From positions 124,001-188,000 of the forward strand of contig NZ_JTDK01000011.1 of assembly GCF_000802305.1 (NCBI RefSeq): a stretch of 64,000 bases of DNA, in the 5' to 3' direction. Under the pieces are notes generated by a model. The model had not been told where the DNA came from. It did no database searches and worked only from the letters and a program-made list of their open reading frames with translations. The DNA is from Microbacterium mangrovi. Lineage in GTDB: Bacteria; Actinomycetota; Actinomycetes; Actinomycetales; Microbacteriaceae. Shown here in pieces: positions 26,570-34,435 of the stretch. The translations under genes and the position numbers were made by a program. How positions within the stretch are numbered: the first letter of the stretch is position 1; each line of letters starts with the position of its first letter.

Positions 26570-26800
26570 TCACCTCGGCGCTCCCCGGTTCCAGCCGGGC
26601 TGTTCAAGAAGGCAGTCGTCGTGTTCGCGACGGCGGCACTCGTCGGCGAACGCGGCTGCGGCGGTCTCATCCGAACCGAATCGCTCGTATTGGTCGGGGG
26701 TGAGCGTGTAGTACTCGTTGTAGTCCGCGACACCGCTCGTCACTGGAATCCACAGACACGGGTCGCCGGTCGCGGCGATGGTCCCGAGAGAGAAGCGCAT
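26570..26800 (-). CDS. Small QPGWNRG-family protein, paralogue A (shortened N-terminus)
   Basis: 76 residues ending HDDCLLEQPGWNRGAPR. It is clearly paralogous to the 89-residue protein just upstream: IPVTSGVADYNEYY aligns with IPVSNGLVDYEEYY, and FADECRRREHDD with FAAECRAHRHDD. Aligned, it lacks about 13 N-terminal residues. An in-frame TGA lies just before ATG 26800, and the missing part seems to sit in the +1 frame (from ATG 26824), so a frameshift may have shortened it. It lies upstream of toxin 1 on the same strand. Function unknown. Confidence 0.5.
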   Translation of the reverse strand: MRFSLGTIAATGDPCLWIPVTSGVADYNEYYTLTPDQYERFGSDETAAAAFADECRRREHDDCLLEQPGWNRGAPR

Positions 26801-26842
26801 CCAGGTTCACGAGAGTTCGCGTCATCCGCAGCGCCGGCATCC

Positions 26843-27112
26843 TCACACCGCCGTTCCGCGGTTCCAGCCCGGCTGCTGCATCAGCAGATCGTCGTGGCGG
26901 TGCGCGCGGCACTCAGCAGCGAAGCGCGCGGCGACCGCCTCATCGACGAGCAGGGCCGAATACTGGGCATCGGAGATCTCGTAGTACTCCTCGTAGTCGA
27001 CGAGTCCGTTGCTGACGGGGATCGACAAGTATCGGCGGCCGGACTGCTCTTCGATTCCCAGCGCGTACCGGTGCGTTCGCGAGAACGCGGTGTCGGTGAA
27101 CTTCACACGCAC
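26843..27112 (-). CDS. Small QPGWNRG-family protein, paralogue B
   Basis: 89 residues of an unrecognised family: an N-terminal beta-rich half (MRVKFTDTAF, RRYLSIPVSNG), an acidic-aromatic patch DYEEYYEISDAQY, a helix and the terminal motif DDLLMQQPGWNRG. It follows the mycosin gene by 48 bp and precedes paralogue A and toxin 1 on the same strand. It could be a toxin-specific accessory or adaptor, an orphan immunity protein, or unrelated. No cysteine or metal site is evident. Confidence 0.6.
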   Translation of the reverse strand: MRVKFTDTAFSRTHRYALGIEEQSGRRYLSIPVSNGLVDYEEYYEISDAQYSALLVDEAVAARFAAECRAHRHDDLLMQQPGWNRGTAV

Positions 27113-27160
27113 CTTCCCCTCATCCGATCAGCGCCTTGCCGGCTGAGGACCCCGTGCGTC

Positions 27161-28453
27161 TCAGCCACGGTGCTCCTCCTGCTCGTCGCCCGGCCGTCCG
27201 TACAAACCCTTCCCCGCCGGAGCCGGATCCGCGGCGCCGCGTCGCCGGCGCAGCACGCCGAGGGTCCCGATGACCACGAGCAGCACCGCCGCGACGGTCC
27301 CCGCGACCACCAGCCCCTGGATCGCGGCGGCATCCATCCGCGGCTCGTGTGCCACCGTCACCGTGGGCTGCCCGGCGGGCGGCAGCGGCGCGGCCGCGTT
27401 CGCGTCGAACGGGCTCACCGGGCCCCGCACCGAGGGGCCGGGAACGAGCGCGATCGCCTCGTACGGCTGCACCGAGCCCCAGCCCGAGACGTCGTCGCGC
27501 TGATCCGGGTCGGCCCGGACGGCCGTCGCTTCGAGCCGATAGGCCCACTGCGCCGGCGTCTCGTCGGGGTGGGCGGATGCCACCAGGGCGGCCGCGGCCG
27601 AGACGTACGCGGTCGCGAAGCTCGCCGCCGGGTGGTCGGTCGCGTAGACGCAGTCGCCGCCGGCGGAGGACGTCGTCGCGACGTTCTGCCCCGGGGCGCT
27701 CAGCGCGACGTGCGGGCCGTGGATGGTCGCATCCGTCACGACTCCGACGGCATCCGTTGCGGCGACGCCGACGGCACCGGCCGAGCCGGCCGGGTACCGG
27801 GCGCCGTTGCGGACCGTCGTGTCGACCGCGAGCGAAGCGTCGCGATTGCCCGCGCTCGCGACCACCAGGCTGCCCCGGCTCGTGGCGTAGTTGACGGCGG
27901 CATCCAGCGCGGGCTCGTGCACGGCCGTCGACAGCGACACGTTGATGATCTGCGCGTGCCGGTCGGCGGCGGTGCGGATGCCGGCGGCCAGTCGATCGAC
28001 CGAGGGCCCGGTGCCGCCCTTCACCTGCTCGTCCGACGTGCCGGCGAAGACGCGCACCGACAGGATCCGGGCGCCCGGGGCGAGACCGGCGACAGCGGAG
28101 CCCGGGATGCGGCGTGCCGCGATGATCCCGGCGACCGCGGTCCCGTGCCCGTCGGCATCCGCCGGACCGCCGCCGGGCACCAGGTCGACCGACGCGGCCA
28201 TCGCCCCGGTCAGGTGGGGATTGGCGGCATCCACCCCGGAATCCACGACCGCGACGGTCACTCCCGCGCCGCGCGTGACGCTCCAGGCGAGGTCGCTCTG
28301 CAGCTCGGTCAACGCGGTCGGCGGCTGCGTGATCCGCGTGGATGCCGTGCACTGGCCGGAGTCGGCGACGACCGGCGCAGCCCACCCGACCGCAGCCAGC
28401 ACGAGCCCGAGGGAGAGGGTCCCGGCGGCGCCGCGGCCGATCGCGCGGCCCAT
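27161..28453 (-). CDS. mycP: Mycosin, ESX-associated subtilisin-like serine protease
   Basis: 430 residues. It has a signal peptide (SLGLVLAAVGWAAPVVADS), an S8 domain with Asp in VAVVDSGVD, His in DGHGTAVAGI, the oxyanion Asn region VVASAGNRD and Ser in AASFATAYVSA, then a Pro-rich stretch. A C-terminal membrane helix (about 380-405) is followed by a basic tail. This is the MycP layout: a membrane-anchored periplasm-side protease that stabilises the ESX core. ATG 28453 shares one base with the eccB stop. It is the third gene of the leftward eccD-eccB-mycP operon. Confidence 0.9.
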   Translation of the reverse strand: MGRAIGRGAAGTLSLGLVLAAVGWAAPVVADSGQCTASTRITQPPTALTELQSDLAWSVTRGAGVTVAVVDSGVDAANPHLTGAMAASVDLVPGGGPADADGHGTAVAGIIAARRIPGSAVAGLAPGARILSVRVFAGTSDEQVKGGTGPSVDRLAAGIRTAADRHAQIINVSLSTAVHEPALDAAVNYATSRGSLVVASAGNRDASLAVDTTVRNGARYPAGSAGAVGVAATDAVGVVTDATIHGPHVALSAPGQNVATTSSAGGDCVYATDHPAASFATAYVSAAAALVASAHPDETPAQWAYRLEATAVRADPDQRDDVSGWGSVQPYEAIALVPGPSVRGPVSPFDANAAAPLPPAGQPTVTVAHEPRMDAAAIQGLVVAGTVAAVLLVVIGTLGVLRRRRGAADPAPAGKGLYGRPGDEQEEHRG

Positions 28454-29775
28454 CAGTTCTCCGGTGTCTTCCCCGCTGCGGCCTCGGTGAGCGCCGGACC
28501 GGTCGCGAACAGCGCCGTCCACGCGCTCGGAGCGGTGCCGACGTCGCGCTTCGCGTAGCCGAGCCGCTTGATCGTCTCGGTGGTCGCACCGGGCATCCCG
28601 TACGCCGTGCCGGTCGCGTCGATGAGCGTGACCATGCCGGATGCCTGATCGCCGCGGCCTCCGGCACGCACGAGGGCGCCGTGTCCGGCGGCGACGTGGG
28701 CCCCCGCTGCGACGGCGACCGAGTCTGGCTGCGTCGCGAGGACACTGTGCGCGCCGGACGCGTCGTGGGTGAGCTGTGCGCACGGGCGCATCCCGGCGGC
28801 CATCGGCGTGAAGCCCGCGGCAGGCCAGTCCGCCCCGCCGGCGGGATGCGCGGACGAACCGAGGCCCGCGACATCGGCCGCGGAGACCTCCGACACCGTC
28901 GCCGCCGTCGTGCCGCCGCCGAGCTGGTACAGCTGCCAGGCGAGCGGGGACAGCTTGGCGAGCGTGCCGTCCGGCTGAACGAGGAAGCGCTCCGCGGCCG
29001 GGCTCCCCTTCACGTGCACGACCTCGCCGACCGTGAGGCCACTGCCCGGCACGGACTTTCCGGCATCCGCAACCGTGATCGGTCCGAGCGGGGTTCCCGG
29101 CGTGAACAGATTCAGCCAGGATGCCGACACCCTCTGCGGCACGACCGAGGCGAGGCCGGCCGCACGGAGCACGGCATCCGTCTCGGACGCGTCGACCGCG
29201 TACCGGCGCTGCCCTTCGACGACGTACCGCGTGCCGCCCGACTCGACGACCGCGGCCGTGTCGGTGGTCGCGACCCCGTTGCCGCCGCCGACGCGCACGT
29301 CGACCCGTGCCGCCGGGATCGCGCACGCGCTCCACGCGTCGCCGATGAGCGCCGAGGATGCCGGCAGCGAATCCGGCGCGCCGACGATGCCGAGCGTCGA
29401 CCCGAGCTTGAGGTCGGCGAGGGTCTGCTGGTCGGTCGACACGATGCCGAAGTCGCCCGACGGGATCAGCAGCCGCGCGCTGGCGATGTTGATCACCGGG
29501 TGCAGGGTGCCGTCGACCGTGACGTAGCGCGAACCGCTGTCTTTGGCGATCACCATCCGCCCGTTCTGCCACCCGTTCGGCAGCCCCGGACGCACCAGGC
29601 CGTAGAAGACGCCGGCGAGCAGCACGACGACGGTCAGTCCGATCGCGACGAACACGGCCCGCAGTGGGGCTGCCGGCTCGAGCTCCTTGCCGCCGGGCGC
29701 ACCGCTGACGAACGCTGTCAGCAGTCGCCTGCGCGAGAAGCTCTGCGCGGCGATGAGGTCGCTCTTGGTGGCCAC
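28453..29775 (-). CDS. eccB: Type VII secretion protein EccB
   Basis: 440 residues. The short cytoplasmic N-terminus MATKSDLIAAQSFSRRRLLTAF is the EccB signature, followed by one membrane helix (about 38-62, AVFVAIGLTVVVLLAGVFYG). A large extracytoplasmic domain contains WQNGRMVIAKDSGSRYV and the repeated small-beta regions of the family, with a paired Cys set (WSACA, PCAQL). EccB is a core member of the ESX membrane complex with EccC and EccD. It lies 7 bp after eccD and overlaps mycP by one base. Confidence 0.92.
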   Translation of the reverse strand: MATKSDLIAAQSFSRRRLLTAFVSGAPGGKELEPAAPLRAVFVAIGLTVVVLLAGVFYGLVRPGLPNGWQNGRMVIAKDSGSRYVTVDGTLHPVINIASARLLIPSGDFGIVSTDQQTLADLKLGSTLGIVGAPDSLPASSALIGDAWSACAIPAARVDVRVGGGNGVATTDTAAVVESGGTRYVVEGQRRYAVDASETDAVLRAAGLASVVPQRVSASWLNLFTPGTPLGPITVADAGKSVPGSGLTVGEVVHVKGSPAAERFLVQPDGTLAKLSPLAWQLYQLGGGTTAATVSEVSAADVAGLGSSAHPAGGADWPAAGFTPMAAGMRPCAQLTHDASGAHSVLATQPDSVAVAAGAHVAAGHGALVRAGGRGDQASGMVTLIDATGTAYGMPGATTETIKRLGYAKRDVGTAPSAWTALFATGPALTEAAAGKTPEN

Positions 29776-29782
29776 GCGGCGG

Positions 29783-31123
29783 TCACGCCCAACCGGCGGC
29801 GATGACGCCGAGAGGCAGCAGCACGGCGAGGATCACGACCTCCGCCGTGTCGGCCAGGCGGCCGAGACGCGTGCGCACCCGCGGAGAGAGGAGCGTCACC
29901 GTGATCACGACGGCGGCGGCGATGAGCAGCGCGACCAGCATCACCGGTCGCAGCGCCGGCTGGGCGATCGACACCGTGATGCCGGTGACGGCGAGGCCGA
30001 CCGTGCCGAGCGTCATGAGGGCGATCACGGTGCTGCGGGCATACGCCTGACGCGACGGGAACATCATGCCCAGGAAGGCCAGGGCACACAGCGCCGCACC
30101 CGCCGGGTTCGCGGCGGCCACCAGCGGCGTCGCGGTGAGGACCGCCAGCCCGAGTGCCACGCGCAGCGCGATCATGACGCGGTGGCCGCGTGCGGTGCGC
30201 CGCCGCACGTCCTCGGTGTCGATCGGCACCGGATCGGCGAAGACCTCGGCGTCGCTCTGTGCGGAGATCACCCGCATGCGGGTCGAACTCAGCGCCAGCC
30301 ACGGCAACCCATTGCCCAGGGTGGCGACGACGGCGACCATGATCGCGTAAGTGGCGACCGCGCCGCCGGGGAAGAGCGCGGCGATCGTGGCGGTCACGGC
30401 GACGACGGCGCCCGCGGTGATCGGGGTGAGCGTGCTCGCCGGATGCCCCGCCACGACGCCGAACGCGGCCGCGCCGACGAGCAGCGCGCCGAGGCCCGCG
30501 GCCGCGAGCGGCCACCCCCAGAGCGGCTGGGCGGCCGGGACGGCGAGGTAGCCGGCGACGGCGGCGAAGGCGGATGCCGCGAGCCCGAGTCCTTGTCCGG
30601 CTTCGCTCTGGCCGAGGCGTCCGACCACCGCCGCGACGACGAGCAGCGCGATGCTGCCGCCGGCGGCGATGAGTGCGCCGACCGTCAGAGCGGGGCCGGC
30701 GGCGAGCAGCAGCAGAGCACAGAGGCCGAGCAGCGTGAGGCTGACCGCGAGCGCGGTGCGCGCGTTGTCCTGCGGGGTCCACGGCCGGTGCTGCTCCGCG
30801 GTCGCGTCGATCACCGCTTCGACGATGTCGTCGTACACCCGCGGCTGGGCGAGCAGGCCGCCGCGCGCGAGGGTCAGCAGCTCACCCGGCTCGACGCCCT
30901 GCTCGGCCGCGCCACGGGAGGCATCCAGCGTGGAACCGTCCGGCCGCTGCAGCGCGTACCCGCCGTGAGCAAGCGACGGATCGAGGATGCCGAGGCTGCG
31001 CGCGAAGCCGGGCATGAGCTCGATGAGCGGCACCTGGGCGGGCACTCCGACGTCGAGGCGGCGACCCTCGCTCTGCACGGTGATCCGCAGCAGCGCGCGT
31101 GAAGCGCTCACGGCGTGGCTCAC
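29783..31123 (-). CDS. eccD: Type VII secretion membrane protein EccD
   Basis: 446 residues. A cytoplasmic ubiquitin-like domain (about 10-90: LLRITVQSEGRRLDVGVPAQVPLIELMPG) and a linker precede about 11 membrane helices, the EccD layout. EccD forms the membrane barrels of the ESX core. The GTG start at 31123 follows a GGGGGGAC site. A TAGACT hexamer (31165-31160) about 36 nt upstream is the likely -10 of the leftward operon. The gene is divergent from the YbaB-like gene of the rightward ESX genes. Confidence 0.9.
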   Translation of the reverse strand: MSHAVSASRALLRITVQSEGRRLDVGVPAQVPLIELMPGFARSLGILDPSLAHGGYALQRPDGSTLDASRGAAEQGVEPGELLTLARGGLLAQPRVYDDIVEAVIDATAEQHRPWTPQDNARTALAVSLTLLGLCALLLLAAGPALTVGALIAAGGSIALLVVAAVVGRLGQSEAGQGLGLAASAFAAVAGYLAVPAAQPLWGWPLAAAGLGALLVGAAAFGVVAGHPASTLTPITAGAVVAVTATIAALFPGGAVATYAIMVAVVATLGNGLPWLALSSTRMRVISAQSDAEVFADPVPIDTEDVRRRTARGHRVMIALRVALGLAVLTATPLVAAANPAGAALCALAFLGMMFPSRQAYARSTVIALMTLGTVGLAVTGITVSIAQPALRPVMLVALLIAAAVVITVTLLSPRVRTRLGRLADTAEVVILAVLLPLGVIAAGWA

Positions 31124-31233
31124 TGCAGCGTCCCCCCGGTCGGTTGCTCGGTGCCTCCGAGTCTAACCGGAGGGCCGAATCACCCTGTGGACAGGCCGGG
31201 AGCCGCCCGACCGACCGGGTTAGCATCGGGGGC
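31124..31233. promoter_or_regulatory. Divergent promoter region of the ESX locus
   Basis: 110 bp between eccD and the YbaB-like gene. Leftward -10: TAGACT (31165-31160). Rightward -10: TAGCAT (31221-31226), exactly 7 nt before ATG 31234 (leaderless). Between them lies CCTGTGGACAGG, an imperfect palindrome that could coordinate both directions. No clear -35 is seen. Confidence 0.5.
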
Positions 31234-31635
31234 ATGTCCGACTTCACCTCCGCAGAATTCGACGCCGACCTCGCGATCGCGAAGGTGCAGCAGCAGATCG
31301 ACGACGCCCAGCGCCGCGCCGAGAAGGCGAGCGCGATGCGCGCCGACGTCGAGGCGATCCGCGGCACGGCATCCTCGCCGAAGCGCGAACTGACAGTCAC
31401 GGTGGATGCCGCCGGCCGCCTCGCCGCCGTCGACCTCACCGACCGCGCCCTCGACCTGCCGGCGCGCGACCTCGGGCAGCTGATCGTCGAGACCGCGAAC
31501 CGCGCGCAGCGTGCCGCCGGAGAGAAGGCGCTGGCCCTCGCCGCCGACGCGTTCGGCGAGGAGTCCCCGGTGGTCGACCGGCTGCGCACGGAACTCGACC
31601 GCACCCCGCCCTCGGAGGCGAACGACCTGCACTGA
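31234..31635 (+). CDS. YbaB/EbfC-like protein of the ESX locus
   Basis: 133 residues. A helical N-terminal half (about 8-45) is followed by a YbaB-type beta core, ELTVTVDAAGRLAAVDLTDRALDL, and a long helix. YbaB-fold proteins (for example EspL-like) are commonly encoded in ESX loci and act as cytoplasmic partners. ATG 31234 lies 7 nt after TAGCAT. The stop is 8 bp before toxin 2, so the two are co-transcribed. It may be a chaperone or stabiliser of effectors; that is inference. Confidence 0.7.
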   Translation: MSDFTSAEFDADLAIAKVQQQIDDAQRRAEKASAMRADVEAIRGTASSPKRELTVTVDAAGRLAAVDLTDRALDLPARDLGQLIVETANRAQRAAGEKALALAADAFGEESPVVDRLRTELDRTPPSEANDLH

Positions 31636-31643
31636 GGTCCGCC

Positions 31644-32465
31644 GTGTCGGGGAATCCTTTGGTGGCGTCGGCGGTGGATACTGCGACTCCGTTGTCGGGC
31701 ACGGGTTTGCTGGATGATGGTGCGCAGCTGGTTCATGCGATCGAGTCGGGGGATTGGCTGGCGGGTGGTTTGTCGGCGTTCGCGGTCGGGGTGGACACGG
31801 TCGCGGCGGTGTCGGACCCGCTCGGCTCGCTGATCGCGTCGGGCCTTGGCTGGTTGATCGATCATCTGGAACCGATCAAGGGCTGGTTCGATGACCTGAC
31901 CGGCAACGCGGGTGAGGTGGAGGCGTTCGCGGCCACGTGGACGAACATCCAGACCCAGTTGCAGGCGTCGGGTGCGGAGCTGACCCGCCGCGTGACGGAC
32001 CTGGATTCTCTGGCGGGTGAGGCGATCGATGCGTATCGCCGTTTCCAGGCGGATGCCGCCGCGCACCTGGCGGGTGCGGCATCCTGGGCGGGTGCGATGG
32101 CGACCGGTCTGCGGGTGGCGTCGCAGGTGGTGCAGTTGGTGCACGACCTGGTGCGGGATGTGTTGTCGCAACTGGTGGGGTCGGCGATCTCGTGGGCCGC
32201 GGAGGCTGTCTTCTCGCTCGGCTTGGCGACGCCGTGGATCATCGAGCAGGTCAGTACCCGGGTGGCGTCGTGGGTGGCGAAGATCGGCACCAAGCTGACC
32301 GAGCTGCTGACCGCGTGCAAGAAGCTCGCCGGGCTGCTGGGGGAGCTGCACGGGCTGATCTCGAAGGCGGGGGCCCTGTTCGAGAACGCGCTGCGCAAGA
32401 CGGCCCCGGCGCTGCGCCGCACCGTCGCCGGTGATCAAGGCGAACTCAACCTCGACGAGCTGATG
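31644..32465 (+). repeat. Toxin N-terminal module, copy 2
   Basis: 822 bp nearly identical to 37282-38103 (same strand) and to 25658-26479 (opposite strand). Even the ACTGAGGTC just before the start is shared with copy 3. Confidence 0.85.
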
Positions 32466-32789
32466 AGGTCTGGGCGAACGATGGATGACGTGCGGCCGCA
32501 GGTCCCCCCAGACCGCGCGATCAACATCGTCGACTTGCTGACTCAGCTTCCCACGGGGAGACAGAACTTTGTCCGAGTCGTTCCAGACGACGCCGCGGTT
32601 CGGCGCGTTTTCGAAGAACTCTCGATCGGCAGTCGTCCCGGTTTCTGGCAAGGCTTCCGGGGTACCGTTGTGGAGTGCGACGACGGCACGCAGATCGGGC
32701 TCAGAGAGTATTCGAAGAGTGGCGGCCCATCGATCGACATCAAGTTGCCTGACGGCACCCGTTACCGAATTCACGTGGATCACTCATGA
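31644..32789 (+). CDS. ESX-associated polymorphic toxin 2 (shared module, 107-residue tip)
   Basis: 381 residues. 1-274 is the shared module; after NLDELM a unique tip (275-381) begins RSGRTMDDVRPQVPP and ends GLREYSKSGGPSIDIKLPDG...IHVDH. The terminal DGTxxxLRxxSxSGxPxID pattern parallels toxin 1 (VRGRSSAGPPTLE), suggesting related small nuclease folds (BECR-type RNases). That is a guess; no catalytic set can be named. GTG 31644 is preceded by GAGGTC, the same context as toxin 3. The stop overlaps the immunity candidate by 4 bp. Confidence 0.75.
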   Translation: MSGNPLVASAVDTATPLSGTGLLDDGAQLVHAIESGDWLAGGLSAFAVGVDTVAAVSDPLGSLIASGLGWLIDHLEPIKGWFDDLTGNAGEVEAFAATWTNIQTQLQASGAELTRRVTDLDSLAGEAIDAYRRFQADAAAHLAGAASWAGAMATGLRVASQVVQLVHDLVRDVLSQLVGSAISWAAEAVFSLGLATPWIIEQVSTRVASWVAKIGTKLTELLTACKKLAGLLGELHGLISKAGALFENALRKTAPALRRTVAGDQGELNLDELMRSGRTMDDVRPQVPPDRAINIVDLLTQLPTGRQNFVRVVPDDAAVRRVFEELSIGSRPGFWQGFRGTVVECDDGTQIGLREYSKSGGPSIDIKLPDGTRYRIHVDHS

Positions 32790-33154
32790 CAACGCGTCGA
32801 ACACCGAGAGAAGACCTTCTCGTGGGCGGTTTGGACGACTGGGCAGACCTCAGCTGGGTGGTCCAATCCGTCCGCACGTCCGGCATGACCGACACAGCGG
32901 AACTGCGGAGGCATGCACTCGAGCTGATCGATGACGTCCTCCGGGGCGGTCTCATGGTCGCCGGCGACATCAATGCCGACGGGTTCCATCCGTGGGGGAC
33001 TGGCAGCGATGAGTCGGCGTCGCGAATCGAGCGCGAGTGGACAGCGGGCTGGGGCGATGCGATCCCACCACCCGGGGCCGTCGTATGGCTCTCCAATACA
33101 GATGCGGGTGACGCGCTGGCCCGCGAGGTGCTCCGTCGTGAGGCGCACAGCTGA
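32786..33154 (+). CDS. Putative immunity protein for toxin 2
   Basis: 122 residues, acidic, cytoplasmic, family not recognised. It starts within the toxin 2 stop (ATGA). It has two helical segments (ELRRHALELIDDVLRGG and GDALAREVLRREA) around a Trp-rich middle (WTAGWGDAIPPPGAVVWLS). The position directly after a toxin tip and the lower GC support an immunity role. A hairpin 43 nt downstream ends the unit. Confidence 0.6.
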   Translation: MTTRRTPREDLLVGGLDDWADLSWVVQSVRTSGMTDTAELRRHALELIDDVLRGGLMVAGDINADGFHPWGTGSDESASRIEREWTAGWGDAIPPPGAVVWLSNTDAGDALAREVLRREAHS

Positions 33155-33196
33155 TCGTCCCTCGCTTTCCGAGCGACGTGCACTGAACGTTCAGGT

Positions 33197-33220
33197 CTTG
33201 TCCCCCGAAAGGAGGACAAG
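33197..33220 (+). terminator. Hairpin after the toxin 2 cassette
   Basis: CTTGTCC-(C)CC-GAAA-GG(A)-GGACAAG: a stem of 7+2 bp with one mismatch and a GAAA loop, between the toxin 2 unit and the WXG100 operon. Confidence 0.65.
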
Positions 33221-33243
33221 AATTCGGCCGATCCGGGGCATGT

Positions 33244-33273
33244 TTGATTCCTGCCGGGGCGGGTTGTTAGCCT
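33244..33273 (+). promoter_or_regulatory. Candidate promoter of the WXG100 operon
   Basis: TTGATT (33244-33249), an 18-bp spacer and TAGCCT (33268-33273), giving a leader of about 50 nt before the GTG at 33332 with its GGAGG site. Confidence 0.45.
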
Positions 33274-33331
33274 CGGAGGCGGTGCCGGGTGCAACCGTCG
33301 CCGACCCCACAACGACGACTTGGAGGTTCTT

Positions 33332-33646
33332 GTGGCTGATGTGATCTCTGCCGAAGAGGGTGCGCTGCGCCGCGGAGCACAGGCGGTCGGGCAGGCGAAG
33401 GCCGGCATCGACCAGCAGGTGAAGTTCGTGCGCGGTGAGATCGAGCAGGTGCGCGGGTACTGGACGGGTGAGGCCGCCGGTGCGTACACGGTGCTCATGA
33501 ACCGCTGGGACGAAGAGACGCGCAAGCTCAACGACGTGCTCATTACGCTCGAGGACGCCCTCACCGGCACCGATCGTGACCAGAACGCGACCGAGCAGAC
33601 GCACCAGCAGACCATCTCCGGTCTTTCGTCGATGATGGGCGCCTGA
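33332..33646 (+). CDS. WXG100-family ESX substrate (EsxB-like)
   Basis: 104 residues, helix-turn-helix hairpin with the WXG turn YWTGEAAGAY near residue 42 and a long C-terminal helix. It is secreted as a dimer through the ESX channel, probably paired with the WXG100 protein encoded 33 bp downstream. GTG 33332 is chosen because GGAGG lies 5 nt upstream; a TTG 12 bp earlier is unlikely. I see no clear YxxxD/E signal at the C-terminus, so the partner may carry it. Confidence 0.85.
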   Translation: MADVISAEEGALRRGAQAVGQAKAGIDQQVKFVRGEIEQVRGYWTGEAAGAYTVLMNRWDEETRKLNDVLITLEDALTGTDRDQNATEQTHQQTISGLSSMMGA

Positions 33647-33679
33647 CCCCGGGGTCAGGACGCAGGAAAGGTTTCGATC

Positions 33680-33970
33680 ATGCAGTCGATGTCAGTCAAG
33701 CCGGAGCAGGTCGTCGCGCTGGCCGGGCAGATCCGCACGGGTTCCAACGGGATCAAGTCGCAGCTCGAGCAGCTCGAGGGCGAGGTCACGAAGCTTCGCG
33801 GGTCGTGGAACGGTGCCGCGCAGGCCGCGTACGACGACGCCCAGCGCAAGTGGACCCAGTCGCTCACCGCGCTGAACACTCTGCTGGAGCAGATCTCGCA
33901 GAAGACCGAGGAGATGTCGCACGGGTACGTGTCCAGCGACAAGTCCTCGGCCGGCCGTTTCACTCTCTGA
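33680..33970 (+). CDS. WXG100-family ESX substrate (EsxA-like)
   Basis: 96 residues: helix (about 8-37), WNG turn (LRGSWNGAAQAAYDDAQRKW) and helix (55-80). It ends in HGYVSSDKSSAGRFTL, where a Y-x-x-x-D pattern (YVSSD) matches the ESX export signal. It should pair with the WXG100 protein encoded upstream. AGGAAAGG precedes ATG 33680. Confidence 0.88.
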   Translation: MQSMSVKPEQVVALAGQIRTGSNGIKSQLEQLEGEVTKLRGSWNGAAQAAYDDAQRKWTQSLTALNTLLEQISQKTEEMSHGYVSSDKSSAGRFTL

Positions 33971-34003
33971 CGCGCGTCCGCGTCTCGCATCCTCGGGCTC
34001 TCC

Positions 34004-34435
34004 ATGCTGATCCTCTCCCTCGACGGTGACACCGCCGCGGCGGCGCAGCGTGCCGCGCAGACCCAGGTCGACCTGGTGCCCGGCCGAGCGCAGGTCAGCC
34101 AGGTCGTGGGCGATGACAGCGAGCACGCCACCGCGTCGTTCCTGAAACGGCTGCAGGCGGCGGCGGACCTGCTTGCCGACCATGCCGACGTCGTCCGTGT
34201 CGACGTGAAGCAGAACGTGGACGCGCTGCAGCACGTCGTCACGGCGATGCAGGAGACCGACGGCAAGTCGGCGGACTGGGTGAGGCAGCACACCGAGCTG
34301 GTCGGTCAGACCGCTGAGTCGACGACGGATGCCGACGTGCGCCGGGTGCAGGATGCCGCGACGGTGTCGGCTCCCGGTGCGGCCGGTCCCGCCGCCACTC
34401 CGGCGCAGGGCGCGAGCGACGGCGGGCAGTGGTGA
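34004..34435 (+). CDS. Helical ESX-locus protein of unknown function
   Basis: 143 residues, mostly alpha-helical (about 40-110 forms two long helices, FLKRLQAAADLLADHAD and ALQHVVTAMQET), with an Ala/Gly/Pro-rich tail. There is no signal peptide or membrane helix. It lies between the WXG100 pair and a mycosin-like protease and overlaps the latter by 4 bp. The family is not recognised; a secreted EspA/EspC-like partner or a chaperone would fit the place. Confidence 0.6.
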   Translation: MLILSLDGDTAAAAQRAAQTQVDLVPGRAQVSQVVGDDSEHATASFLKRLQAAADLLADHADVVRVDVKQNVDALQHVVTAMQETDGKSADWVRQHTELVGQTAESTTDADVRRVQDAATVSAPGAAGPAATPAQGASDGGQW

